This document shows, one piece after another, positions 35,569 through 48,500 of a DNA stretch of 64,000 bases. The DNA is taken from NCBI RefSeq assembly GCF_048771995.1, contig NC_133034.1:1550001-1614000 (forward strand), read 5' to 3'. The stretch comes from Taeniopygia guttata. Its lineage: Eukaryota > Chordata > Aves > Passeriformes > Estrildidae. The position numbers were made by a program, and so were the translations under genes. The number at the start of each line of letters is the position of its first letter. The stretch's first letter is position 1. Under the pieces are notes generated by a model. The model saw nothing but the letters and a program-made list of their open reading frames with translations. It ran no database searches and was not told where the DNA came from.

Positions 35569-36547
35569 TGTCCTGGGTTTGCTCTGTCAAAAAGCAAAAG
35601 AGGCCATGAGACTCACGAGTTCCCCAAGAAGTTTTCCAGAAGAATACCTGTGATCAGCTGGGTGTCTTGTTGTGTTTCAAAGATATGTTTCATGCCCTCT
35701 TGTTGCATTTCAAAGATGATGTTTCACCCCCTCTCCCTGTTCCAGGTGTGTCTGTACACACATGTGCAGACAGCAATGCCCTCTCACACCTGCACACAGG
35801 CAATTTTCAAAGATACAGTTTTGTAGCCCTTTCCCAAAGCAGTGCCTGCCTTTGAAGGTTGGGAAAGCAGAGCTCTGGAGTTCTCTCCTCATTGGAGCCA
35901 GGGGTCCCATCAGGAGCAGGAGGAGTGTGGGAATCCAGGGCTTCCCTCTGGCTACCCTGGAAGGCCTAAGACCCTGGCAGGGGGTCAAGAACCCCCCTGT
36001 ACAGAGCCCCCAGAGACACCTTCTGTGATCTCTGTCCATGGAAAAGAGTTTTCAATCTTACAGGATGAATTACAAGCTCTGAGTGTTTGATATAAGTAAT
36101 AATTAAGTGTGGCACAGGTACAAAAGTTAAATTTTAAGATTCTAAATTAAGAGTCCAAAAATGACAAAATAGAAGAAATTAAGTGTGTCTTGTCCTTTCT
36201 CTCCTTCTTCATGCCCTCCATGTTTCACTGTAGTGTTAACATTTTTCTATTAGTTTAAGCTAAAAACACACCATTCAACATAAATAATAAATATTAACAC
36301 ATTATTATAAATATAGCATACATAATTTCTAATATATAATGTTTGCAACATCCCACTGAGGGGCAGAGCCCCACACGCTGCCCTGAAAGACAAACCTACA
36401 GCAGGGCAACAAAACATGTTATAGATAAGCAAAAATAAACAACCTTAAAAACCAACACAGACAAATTATGACTTCTTCTTTAACAACAGTGCAAAAAACC
36501 AAAAACTTTCTACAATCTCAAAATCATCAATACCACAAATTCCAACA
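35569..36547 (-). mobile_element. LTR-like AT-rich element (tentative)
   Basis: The stretch has TG..CA ends (TGTCCTGGG at 35569, TTCCAACA at 36547), a GC-rich part and a long AT-rich part with TATA-like motifs. It resembles songbird retroviral LTRs that I recall only in general terms. No clear target-site duplication was found, so the ends are uncertain. It directly follows the long inverted repeat and may belong with it to one element. Confidence 0.35.
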
Positions 36548-38159
36548 GAGGAGAAGTGCAGAGAAACTGTAGAGTCTCAGGAAAGGTTGTGTATGTATTT
36601 GTTGGTGTTGTCAAGTGATGTGGGAAGGGCTCCTGTGATAGCTGAGCCTGAATCCAGCTGAAGGGCAGTGCTAAACCCCTACCCCTCACAGGTTTCTGCT
36701 CTAAGAGCTAATTAATCAGTTTCTGCAAAGCCCTTTGAAGGGGTAAAGGGATAAGCAAGTGCACAGCAGTGTTATCCAGAGGCTGTGAGCTTCAAAGTTT
36801 AACAGGCACTACTTAAATATGAAAAGAGTTAGTCACCTTGTAATTTCTTTAAAATGTAAAAGAACAGGGAAAGCATCTAAAAATAATCACCCAACAGTCG
36901 TTTTCAGCAGTGTTCACAGCCTTGTGTCCTTCTGCATGATTTGGGATTCTTACTGTATTTGCTTCCAGTTCAATTGAATTAATGGCTGTATTTGACTGCT
37001 TTTTTTTGTGTATGGTGTTTTGGTTTTTGTTTTTAGCTCAGGAAGTACATTTTACAGTACATTTTGCTGTTTCTTGGGGTGACATCTTTTACTTCCTTTC
37101 ATGTTTACAGTGCTGATGAAAACCTGGCTTCAGTAGTAGATCCTCCCTGGAATGGATGTTGTGCTTTACAGATAACTTTCAATTGTTCTGCAGTAATAAA
37201 AAGTTTATTAAAATGACTTGCTCTCCAGGAAAGGGATTTGCACCAGATTTTTTTCCTATGATTTTTTTGGTAATTGTTTTCTCTTTTCTGACAATGTTTA
37301 CATGCTAACCCTTAGTTCTTGTAGTTTGCTATAATGTTTTTAAAATGTGTCCTAATTCTGAATTGGAACTTTAAATTAAAGATAAATCATGGTATCTCCA
37401 CGAGGAAAAAACCTCTTAACTGATATGAAAGACCATTATATTTAATTGTGTTTTCTACCATAAATAGGATTTTGGGTGTGTAAGTCTGCTCTTTGTGTAT
37501 TAATTGAATGAACTGAAATGTAAAAAAATACTAACCCACAGATGTTTCTTTGAGAAAAGCTTTAGGAGTCTACAGTGAATGTCTCCAGGCAGTAATGGGT
37601 GAAATGCAGTTTCAGGAACTGTCAGAGGCACTGGTGATTAAATTAAGCCACTGAAGCTTGGTTCAAAGTCCATGGAAAGACTCAGGATTCTTCTTCTGCT
37701 GAACTTTAAGCAGAAGAAATTCAGCATAGCTGCAGTTGTCCCTACTTGTACTATTTCCTCCCTGAAGCACCTTGTCAGAAGGCAGGAACATGGCTCTGCT
37801 CTGGGAATCACACCAGTCCATGGCCAGTTAAAACATCTCTGGGTGTTGGTTCTGTTCTCCCCTCCTCGTGTGTTCCTCTAGACAGCTGGCAAGAGGAGCC
37901 AGAGTATTTTTTGAGATGATCTGTGTCAGAAGGCCATGGAGGTCTTGAGCCCCTCCATCCCATGGCGTGGGTGACACACCCACAGCACAGGAGTTATCTG
38001 AGCTCCCTGCCCGCTCCCGGCACAGCTGGAGCTCTGTACAAACGGGGCTTGTGCTGGACACCTGTGACAGCTGTGTGACACAGCTCCAGCTGTGACACCA
38101 CCAGTAAAACTTGGGGCAGTGACACCCCAAAGTGCACGGCCGGCTGCAAGGGCTGGGGA

Positions 38160-38878
38160 CATGCTGTGTGGGCACACTGCGTGGGAGCTGCTGCGTGGGA
38201 CACGCTGTGTGGGACATGTGTGGTGGGACACGCTGTGTGGGACACGCTGTGTGGGACACGCTGTGTGGGACATGTGTGGTGGGACACGCTGTGTGGAACA
38301 CGCTGTGTGGGCACACTGTGTGGGACACGCTGTGTGGGCACACTGTGTGGGACACACTGTGTGGGCACACTGCGTGGGAGCTGCTGCGTGGGACACGCTC
38401 TGTGGGACATGTGTGGTGGGACCTGCTGTGTGGGACACGCTGTGTGGGACCTGCTGCGTGGGACACGCTGTGTGGGCACACTGTGTGGGACACGCTGTGT
38501 GGGACATGTGTGGACACGCTGTGTGGGACACGCTGTGTGGGCCTGCTGTGTGGGCTCGCTGTGTGGGACATGTATGGACACGCTGTGTGGGACATGCTGT
38601 GTGGGACATGTATGGACACGCCGTGTGGGACACGCCGTGTGGGACATGCTGTGTGGGACACGCTGTGTGGGACACGCTGTGTGGGACACGCTGTGTGGGA
38701 CATGTGTGGGCACACTGTGTGGGCCTGCTGTGTGGGCTCACTGTGTGGGACATGTATGGACACGCTGTGTGGGACACACTGTGTGGGACATGTGTGGGAC
38801 ACGCTGTGTAGGACATGTGTGGGACACGCTGTGTGGGACATGTGTGGGACACGCTGTTCAGGACATGCTGTGTGGGAC
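38160..38878. repeat. Minisatellite, 14 bp unit with 13 bp variants (about 50 copies)
   Basis: The unit is GGGACACGCTGTGT, mixed with variants such as GGGCACACTGTGT and GGGACATGTGTGGT. The unit mixture gives longer-period blocks. Open frames of more than 300 codons cross it on both strands and are not credible genes. Confidence 0.95.
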
Positions 38879-39924
38879 AAAAGAGGCACTTGGGGTTTGC
38901 TGCCAGCAGGACAGTGGAGACAGAAAGGGAAGCTACGAGGGGAAAGGGCTCGTGTGTGCTATGGAAAAGAGAAGACAGAGCAGGAAATGGCTACAGGGCC
39001 TTGTGGAGAGCCGAGGGCAGAGCTGCCATGGCACTCCAGGAGGGAACGGCTGCCCTGTGTGTGAGGTAAGGGCTGAATGGAGAAAAGAGGGCAGCAAAAT
39101 GGAGCTGCTTCAAGGAGGGGTAATTTCACAGGCTGACATATTGTTTTTCTCCAGTTTTGCTGTTTTTTGGTGTGGGATGGTGATGGGAGGAGTTACAGCT
39201 GAACTGTAGGGTTCCCTGGGTCTCCCACCAGCAGCAGAGAGCCCCAGGATCCCATTCAGCTCTATCCTTCCTAATCAAAGCACCTGCATACTTGCCTTTC
39301 TAAATACCTTATTTTTTCCCCCAGTGAAGTAACTTGGATTTTTTAAATGTTTACTCACTTCCTAACTTGCAAGGATTAATTAATTCACAATGGATCTCTC
39401 AGTAATGGCTGTGAATTAGCGAATCATTAGTGTGCAAGGAGCTCTCTCACGTGCTGTATTTAATCCCTGCTTCTAAGAGTTTAGGAAAATCATGCTCTCT
39501 CTGCTCAGAGATTTCACTGCCGTGTGCAGGGATGGCAATTGCACTGAACCCATTTCTGGTGTGATCTCTTTTCCAGTGGTCATTTGTAGAGCAGTAGTGT
39601 CTATTTTCCAGGAGTTGACATTGAATCCCTTTAACACTGCTCGCCTTTAGCTCCTCCTCCTCTCTCCTCAGTACCCTGATTATAATGTTTAAACTTGAAT
39701 GCTTCTATCCTAAGTATGGGTTAACCATTAGAACTCAGATATACACACCCTTTTCCTGCTGGCTTTGAAATCAAGTATTCTCAGCTCACAAGTGGGATAT
39801 ATGAGCTGCCAAAATTTTGCTGACCACACAACGTGAGTCGAGGTCCCATCATCTTGTACAGGCACCATGACCCTTCCTGCTTCAGGTCCAGTGCTGCTAC
39901 ATCTCTTACATCTTCCTACAACAG

Positions 39925-40036
39925 TAAGCAAATATTTGAGGTAGATATAAATGGTAAATATAATAAATATTAGGAATAAATGTAATGAATATAATAAATA
40001 TTAATAAATAAATATTAGGAGGTAGATATAAATAAA
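39925..40036. repeat. AT-rich TAAATAT-type tandem repeat
   Basis: Imperfect repeats of AATAAATATTA flanked on both sides by GAGGTAGATATAAAT, suggesting slippage and a short duplication. Confidence 0.75.
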
Positions 40037-41179
40037 TGCTATGCATGCACACACACTTGTTAGTATGCCCATGTCCTGTCCCCTGGCGTGCTGACCATGG
40101 CAGGATTGGCTGGGGCAGCCTCCCGTTGCTCCAGCATGGTGCCAGGCTGGACCTGGAGCCCGTGGTGCCTGTCCAGGGAAGTATCCTGTGGAACCAGTGC
40201 TGCTGCAGCCACCCAGTGCCACCACCCAGTGCCTGCCCCACTGTGCTCCCCTGCTGTTGAATGCTGGGGTGGCTGCAAGTGTGCTCAGATGCATTTTTCC
40301 ATGTCTGAGCTGTAGCATACAGCTGATGAAGACCCTCCAAGAGGTCAAGAGGCAGCTCTACCCACCAATATCTGCGGTTCACCAGCCAGGGAACTGTGAC
40401 GTGTGGAGTTCAGAGCAGCAACATGCTCTCAACACTGAGAAACCCAACCCAAACCCTCCCCAGCAGTGAGACAGGGAAGTGCAGCAGAGGAATGTGGAGA
40501 CACTTAATCAAGACGAAGCTGAAGATAGAAGTTGTCAGCTCACTAGAAGCTTATGGACATTTTAGGAAAGGAAGTCCCACATAGCTGCATGCCGGTGCTG
40601 CATCAGATCTCCCGGGACAAGGTTTCACCTTGTGGCTTGTAAGAAATTCATTACTTGTTCCATTAAAAATGTATTTTCTGCTTTAAATATATTAGATCAC
40701 ACTAATGGACAATATCAACTTGATCTATGCTGGGACAGGTGTGGGCTTTTCTCCATCCAGGCTGATTTGCATTTGTCACAGTTCCAGTAATAGGTGAGTA
40801 TTACATACAGGGACAGAAAACCAGTCTGGAGTGCTTCCATGCCATGTTGGGGACTGCAGAAAACCTCCAGGCTGTAAATCACCAGCACCTGATGTATCAG
40901 AACAATCAGACCATGTCCAAGGCACGATGTTGAGTTCCAACCCCACACTGAAGCCCTGAGGATCATGGCATGGAAAAGAAGTTTAGTGACAGTACAGAAG
41001 GTGTGAAGGGTCTGCAAAAGGGCAGGGCAGAGGGGAGTAAAAATGATGAAAAGAGTGGTAAGTACAAATAACAAATGAATAAATACCAATAAATAAAATT
41101 TAAATAGTAATTACAAAAGCAGTTAACTACAAATAAAGAATAAAGGAAAAAATCGCACCTCGGGTTCTGTGTGCAGGTT

Positions 41180-41678
41180 TTGGACCCTCACTTTAAAAAG
41201 GACATTGAGGCACTGGAGCATGTCCAGCAAAGGGCACCAAGGTTTAGAGGTTTAGAGAGGTTTAGAACACTTGTCTTATGAGGAGTGGCTGAGGAGCTGG
41301 GGTTGTTCAGTCTCCAGGAGCTCAGGAGGGACCTCCTTGCTCTGTACAACTCCCTGGCAGGAGGCTGTAGTGAGATGAGGCCAGTCTCTTCTGCCACGTC
41401 TGCAGTGAGAGGACCAGAGGAAATGGCTTTAAGCTGGGGCGGGAGAATATCAGATTAACTATTAGAAATACATTTTTCCCTGTTCAGGAGGTCAGGCATC
41501 AGAACAGGTTGCCAGGGAGCTGGTGGAGTCCCCACCGTGGAGGCGCTCAACAGGCGTCTAACACCCGGGGCTGGGTGCTGTGGTTTCGTGGCTGAGGGGC
41601 GCAGCGGCAGCGGGTGGATGGTTGGAGCGGATGATCTGGAAGGTCTCTTCCAGCCCTGGCGCTCTGTGACTGTCACAG
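41180..41678 (+). mobile_element. CR1 LINE 3' fragment bordering the CAB39 CpG island
   Basis: CR1-derived sequence runs from about TGGAGCATGTCCAGCAAAGG (41215) to a CR1 3' terminus at GGTCTCTTCCAGCCCTGG and CTCTGTGACTGT (41678). It is more diverged than the other copies and its 3' end abuts the CAB39 promoter island. Confidence 0.8.
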
Positions 41679-41679
41679 G

Positions 41680-42592
41680 ACGGAAAGCGCCGCGAACAAC
41701 AACGCGAGGAAAAGGCCGAACCTGCGTGAGGAGGGCTCGGCGGCTCTCGGTCCTCCGCGGCGGCAGGGGGCGCTGCGGCGCGCGGCGCGGCCGGAAGCGC
41801 GGGCGGGAGGGCCGGGCCGGTGCGACGCCGTGAGCGCGGGGCGGGGGGGACGGGCCGGGCGAGCCGGGGCCGCGCCGCCTCTGCCGCAGCCGCAGCGCCG
41901 GAGCCGAGAGCCGCCAGCGGGCGGGCGGGGCCCGCCGGACGCACAGGTACTGGGGCGGCCGGGGCCGCGGGGGCGAGAGCCGCGGGCATTGTCCGGCGCG
42001 GGCCGGGCCGGGCCGTGCCCTGCGGGCCGCGGGTGGCGCGGCCCGGCCGGTGCCCGCCGCGCTCCGGGCCCGTTTGTCCGCTCGGCGCCGGGAGAGCCCG
42101 GCCGCGTCCCGCCGGGCGGAGGGCAGGTCCGGCGATAGCGGCCGCCGCTCCGGGGGCGCCGTGCGGCACAGCCGGGCAGCCCGAGGGGAAGGGCACGGCC
42201 GGGGCTGCGCTTCCCGTGCGGCAGCGCCCCGGTCCCCGAGCTGCTCGGGCGCCGAGCCGGGGAACCATCAACGTGAAGCCGCGCCCGGCTCGGCCGGAAC
42301 GAGCCGCAGCGCCGGGCCGCTCCCGCGGAGGGCGGCGGGGCAGCGCCGGCCCAGGGCCGGGGGCGCTGCCGCGACCACCGCTCTTTGTTCGGCCCGGAGC
42401 GGCCGGAGGTGCGGCCGGCGCTGCCCCGCGCGGCCTCTCGGGCCGGCCCGAGGCCTCTTCCTACAATTGTTGTTCTGTGGTAGCCCCGCCGGGCCTCCGC
42501 TGCGGCGGCCGTGGGGAGGGCTGCTCCGAGCCTGCTCGCTCTGCAGCTGCTCCACAGACAGCCAGCGCTGCCTCATCTCGCTGCTCCGTAGC
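41680..42592 (+). promoter_or_regulatory. CAB39: CpG-island promoter of CAB39
   Basis: This stretch of about 0.9 kb is very rich in G, C and CpG, with no TATA box. An ETS core CCGGAAG is at 41791-41797, typical of housekeeping promoters. It lies about 21 kb upstream of the CAB39 first coding exon in the same direction, and no other plus-strand gene start lies between. The long open frames on both strands are a by-product of base composition. Transcription probably starts around 41.8-41.9 kb. Confidence 0.7.
41800..41946 (+). other. CAB39: Predicted non-coding first exon of CAB39 (5' UTR)
   Basis: The donor CAG|GTACTG at 41946/41947 is the best early splice donor in the island and would end a 5' UTR exon of about 100-150 nt. 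A second candidate, TAGC|GTAAGA at 42592/42593, could serve an alternative first exon. The exon start is not defined by sequence alone. Transcript data would be needed to choose. Confidence 0.35.
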
Positions 42593-45500
42593 GTAAGAAA
42601 AGTTTTATCGTTGTTTTTTTTTCCCTGCAAATCGGTGGAATGCCGCCGGTACTGAAACTAGGATGTATCCAGTTTTGCTATTTAAAAAAAAAAAAAATTA
42701 AATTTTAATTTCTGGTGAGGGATCATGTAGGTGCCCAGGATTTATTTAAAACCTATATGGCTGTCTTGTGGGAATGGTGTGATTTAATTTGCATGATGAG
42801 TCAAAGATTAAATTACATGACCTAGGCTCTTCAGTTTCAGTGAGGCAAATAACAATGCGTGGAAGTACAGTTTCAGTGTAGATCAGAAATTAAATTTTAT
42901 TAACATCAAAATGTTGTAAAGTTTTGTCTGCACGTGGGGTTTTTTTTAAACTTACATGTCCGAAACTCTTAATTCAAGATCCTTTGCAGTGTGGTTTATC
43001 AGGAAGCGTGTCTTCCTTTTTAACACTTAGAGCTCGTGTAGTCAGAGGAAATTTAACATCCTGAGCTTGCACCTTGATATCGAAGCTTTTAAATAATAGC
43101 TTTTTACTATTTAAAACGCTGTGTACCTTTAATTGATAGCTATTACCTAATACTTCTTGATGTGGCACATGCCTTTAACTGCAGAAGAAGAAAAGGGCCA
43201 CAAAATATTTTGTGAAGTAGAATAAGCTATTCTGGGCTCAGGAGTAAGTTGATTTTTTGTTGTTTTTATTTGTCCTGTAGAAGATGGCACCTAGTGTGAT
43301 CTGTAACTGGCATGATGGTGCCTTGATTGGTTTCTGCCTGCTGTGGACTGGCTGTTGTAAGAATGTTGTATTTCACAGTTAGCTTCATGGTTTTTGTGTG
43401 GTGTGAGAAACGATTGGGTCAGCCAGCTAGGATGCACTTGACTTAAATTTATTTGTATTTGATGTGGATCTCATTACTAGGGTAACATACCTGTTGTTGG
43501 GGCTTTCCTTGGTCAGACAGAAGCACCTTGGGACAGGAGGAAGTCATGCCTGGTGGTGTTGGGACCAAGCAGGATAGTCTTAGAATGTGAGTTTGCACAT
43601 ATGGACTAGCATGCTGCTGAGTTTTTCTGAATGCTGATAGCATTGATTTTTTTCTCTTAAGTTTAATGACATTCTTTTCTTTATGTTGACACAAAGTTCT
43701 GAAATTTTGATGTGTTCTGTGTGCGTTGAGTGCACAGTTGTGTAAAACAGAAATTATATTTGTAAAAATATGTGTGTTTACAAATAAAAGCAGCGGTTGA
43801 GTAATACTTTGTGACAGTATGTCTTTGAGAGATAATTATACTCTTTGGGTATTATCAAGCCCAGACAAATGTATATTCCCAGTGGGGTGTGATAATATTA
43901 AAACTGCACCTCTTGGAATTCCTTGATTGGCTTATTCAGGAGGGAATGGTGTCAAATTCTTTGCATTCTGTCGTGTAGCTCTTATTAATTAATGGCTGGT
44001 GGTTGAATGAGACTTGACTGTTGCCTTGTATGTGTTGCACTTCCTAAGGTTTTTTTATGGCATTTTGGTGAATATGAGAACTACTAGTCAGTGTCTTCCT
44101 TTCTGAATACTTTCTTTGTTCAGTTTTGCAGATTTGTTTACATGAATTGTTTGCAGCCTACTTTTTTGTGTAAAATACTTCTGAAAGCTGATAATCTCTG
44201 TATGTGCTTTAGAGGCTTTAGACACTTGCTAAAATAATGCTTTTTTGTGGAGTTTCAGAAATAGCTGGTGCTGCTTCGAAGCAGGGGGCAGGAAGAAGCC
44301 TGGTGGCCTTTTGAATTCCCTTCTGGCCCTGCTTTTCTGTATTTGTGACACTGTGTAATATGGTTTAATTACAAGAGCAGCTATTAAAGTATGATTATCT
44401 TGGTCTAATTGGAGGCATCTTGCAGTTACCTATCAAAAATAAGATTTGACTCATCTGCTCCTTCAAAATTAATAGTTCCATAACAGCCTGCAGCTATTTA
44501 TGTAAATAATGTGCAAAGCGAAAATGTGAGTTGAATATTTTTCAAATATTATCATTTCTGCATTGTACAGCTGAAATTTTGTATGTGTAATTCTCTCTCT
44601 GCCCGTGTTTTCTCTCTATACCGTGCTTCAGGCACCACGAGGTGCAGAGGTGTGAGCCAAAGGGAAGCTGAATGTCTGCAGTGAGAAGGTGAAACTTTAT
44701 GCTGAAATCCTCCCCACCCCCCAAGTGCAAACACAAAGGTTAAATTAGAAGATGAGGCTGTCTTGAATTATTTTAAAGGACTTGAGCTGGGCTGTTAAAT
44801 TCACGATCAGGAGTACCTAAGGCTTACACTGGTGTCATGTGAGTTTGGGCTTTCTTTAGCCTGAGCAGAGTTAATGTGCTTTCCTTATTGCACCTTGTGA
44901 TAAAATAACACATTCATTTGCCCCTATTTAAATACTCCTTATAAAGGCTTGAATTCAGGATTGATCCAAACTCGAAGCAGCCAAAATTCTGTGTGTTTAC
45001 GGGAATAACTGTGGTCATTCCTCAACAGCCTTCGTGGCCTCTTTTTTTTCAGAGAGTGTTAATTTAGGAAGTAAATGGTTTAGGTTTAAATAAACAACTG
45101 CAATTTGCTTTCTAACTCCCTTGGTCTGAGCATTCTAGCTATGCTTGATATAATCAAAAGACACTACAAAAAGTTCCTGACTTTTGACTTCAAATTGGCT
45201 AAAAGGAAGTAAATATTAACAATATGCAGAAGGGCATAAAATTCTGGGGGATGTTACTGAATGTTGTAGCTAATTTTTCTGTTTATTGAAATTCTGCTAC
45301 TTGTAGTTAAATTCCAAGTTTCTTTCTAAAGATCCATTTCCTCTGTAATCCTTCCCTCCCCTTCAAACACTCAGAGAATTCTTCGCCAAAAAGTTAAATA
45401 TAGCAAGACAGTTCAAAAACTGGCAAGTTATAATTAGTAGAGAACTGTAGTATTAGTGTAAGATGTTTTCTAAGTTCACAAACATCTGTGGATGAAGATA

Positions 45501-48500
45501 TTTGTGAGTTACTACGTAGATGTTTAAAACATTGGATATTTTAAAACATTCAGGTATACTGCCAAGTGTAGGAAATGGCTGCATCAGTGAAAAATTGCTC
45601 TGTGCTGCTTTTGATACTAGCCCTGTTCTGTATTTTTTTAGTCAGTCTTTATTGATAACAAATTGTTTTTTCTTACTAAGATAATGTAACAAATTGTTTT
45701 AACTGCAAACCATGCAAGATTTGAAACATGAAACTTAAAAATAGCTAAGATAGAACTTGGCTATAAATTAAAGAGAATTAATTTGTCAGCTTTTCAGGGA
45801 GTTGAATGTATGTGACTGTGAGAACAGTACTTATGTTCAGTCACTCATGTGTGAAATGCCTTATCTCCTTTGAAGTTTATCTGTGTTAAAACACAGAATG
45901 AAAAAATGGAGAAGCGCTTCCAGAAATGTGGAATGTGTGATCTTTTTCTGGCTGCTAAAGCTGCCCAGGCAAACAGCTTGACATCTCAAGAAACACCTTT
46001 CTGAATAGTTTTCATTGTTTTATTTACTGACTTTTGAGTGGAGCGTGGTAGTGCATAGATTTGGAAGGAAAGGCAGCTGCACAGAGTTGTAGAAGGTCCC
46101 CCTGACATCCCAGCTGGCTTTTGCAGCCAGTGTTGCTTCGACTGTGCAACTTTCTCTGTCGTTTTCTGTTTACCTTCTGGCCAGGTGCACCTGGAAGCTC
46201 CTCATGGATAGATACGTTTTTCAAAATTCTCATTCAGAGCCACAGCAGCTTCTCAGCTCATCTGCTGAGGAGCTTGCTTTGAGAAAAATTCTGTAGACAC
46301 CGAGTTAGGAGTAACAGCCTCTATGGAGTGGTAGGTGTGTGTGCTGATCACACCCATTCAGAGCATCCTGCTGCAGTGGAGCTCTGAGCTCTTCCCCTGG
46401 CTAAGCAGTTTCAGGAGGTTTTGAAGAAATGAGGCAAAAGTTATCGGCCATTATATTTTACTTCTGACTGTTGCATGTGAAGATACTGCTCTGGCAGATG
46501 GTACTTCTTTTAATAGATGTCAGAAGATTTCATTTTTCTTTGTTTGATATATTGCAATAATTTATAAAATTACCCACTAAATTAATGACCACATAACATT
46601 ATGGCTTTACTGAATATCATCTACAAAGAATAAGCACAAGCAAAGTCTGTTCACAGAGATGCAAAGTAAATCTGGGGGATTTTATTGTAAAAGAGACCTT
46701 AGTGATGCAGACATGCACTGAGTGTAACACAGGGATGCCTGAGAAGTCTCTCCCACATGATTTATGAATGCCTGGCTCTTCTAACCTGTCACACCTGCTA
46801 TTCAAGTCCTAAGTTTCTTCTGACTGGAGTTTGGTAGTGATGGAGAAACTTCTCAGGAGAATTTAAAGCGATAACCTTGGAGGAGGTCACTTGAGGCATG
46901 ATTCTTGAAAAAGACTTTGTATATGCTTGGTACTATATTAGACAAATGTTAAAAAAGCAAAGTTAATCTCTCAAAAATTAGCACATATCCCAAACCTTGC
47001 TTTGCTTATATTGATTTAGTACAAAAACCTTATGTGATTGTTTCTGTGTTTTTTCAGCTTGGTGCTCATAACAACCTTTGTACTTGTTTAGTTGCAGTGT
47101 ATTTGGTTTTTGTCTTTACTGCAAAAGAAGACAGGAGGATCCAGGTCCTTGGGGGTTTTTCTTTGGTTGACAGATACTCACGACTGTACATTTCAGAGTG
47201 TTCTTCAGTAGCACAGTGCTTCTCTCTGCTTTTTCCAGGGAATGATGCTTAAGCACAGAGAATTTCCTCCTCTCTTTGAGTGTGTGACGTTTCTTGTGCA
47301 TGTTGTCTGGTGGAGCACTTGAGAAACACACACTTCCTAAACTTTTTTCCAGTGACACCCACTTGTGATGTGAAATACAGTTGCCTGAACATAGCTATCT
47401 GGTTGTATTTTAGGTACTCCAAGGCACCTGCCTGGAGGTTTGTGATTTTCTGAAAGGGCGGTTGGGGACCAGCTGTGCTGTTGGAGAGCATTCACAGCAG
47501 TGTTGGTCCATCAGGCACCTGAACTGATGCTGGGATATTGGTTGTTAGCCTTGGAATCTCATTTTGGCATTCCTGAAGAGGATGAATACTCGTGCAGTGA
47601 CCATGTTATAGGCACCTGGGTTATGTGTTGCTTAAGGAGAGAGGAAGATTTGGGATCAAATTCTGCTGCCCAAGTCTTGTCCAAGAGACCTGGTTTTGCT
47701 GCCCTGTGCCTTGTTGCCTGCTCTCCAGCTTTAAAAAAGGAAAAGTTCCTATGGAAATTTTCATTTTGTAGTCTAGTATAGTTTGTCAGTGGAATGAGTG
47801 AAGGCTTCTCTTAAGAAAGTACAACTGAGGAAAACTAAAAATAATCAAGAGAATTGGAAAACCTTAAATCAAGTGTTGGCGGTTGGATTTGAGGGTTCAA
47901 ATATGAACCTGAGAAGTTCAGCTTGTCTTAAAATATGATTGAAAGCAAACACAAGCTCCAGTCAGCAGGGCAAATAGTCTTTTTCCATGCATTACAGAGG
48001 TAATGATTGACAGCAAAGACAGCTTCTTGAAAACAGTGTATGTTGGCTAAACAAGCGCCGTTCTGGAGGTGATTATTTAGATTTGTAATCTCTAAGAAAA
48101 GCAGTAGATTGACTCATCAGAATTGACTAACATAGTTCCGTTTTATGTCTGTAATTGACATTGAGCAATATCCTAACTCTACTGACTCTGTAATAGGGTG
48201 GAGCTGGAGTAAACAGTTTCTCTCTGAGGAGCTGCATCCATTCACACAGAGCATTTTGGGCAGCGTCCTGGCACAGCTGTGCTGTTTGACTGGTGTTACC
48301 CTTAACTTGGCTTATGGTGACGGGTTTAACATCATTAGATCCAAAAGAGCCTCTTCATTACAGGGTTATGGAATATTTTCCCCAAAAGTCACAAAAACTC
48401 CAAGGCATTTGTGCAAGGTGACAAACTTATGAAAGTATTTAAGTTTTAAATTCTCTGAGAGAATTGCATGCAAATTTTCTTCATTCTTTTAACCTGGAAA

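Larger units (their letters stand above)
36548..41179. other. Intergenic apart from the 14 bp minisatellite and AT-rich repeat
   Basis: Mostly AT-rich unique sequence. A block near 39360-39470 with TTAATTAATT could be a conserved non-coding element. No coding exon was recognised. Confidence 0.5.

Noticed and set aside
37828-39209. Frames of 239-353 codons rich in Cys, His, Trp and Gly
   Set aside because: Translation of the 14 bp minisatellite; both strands are open in several frames, so this is not coding selection.
41558-42655. Frames of 201-258 codons in the CAB39 promoter region
   Set aside because: Typical of a CpG island with few stop codons; rich in Ala, Gly, Arg and Pro on both strands, and no domain is seen.
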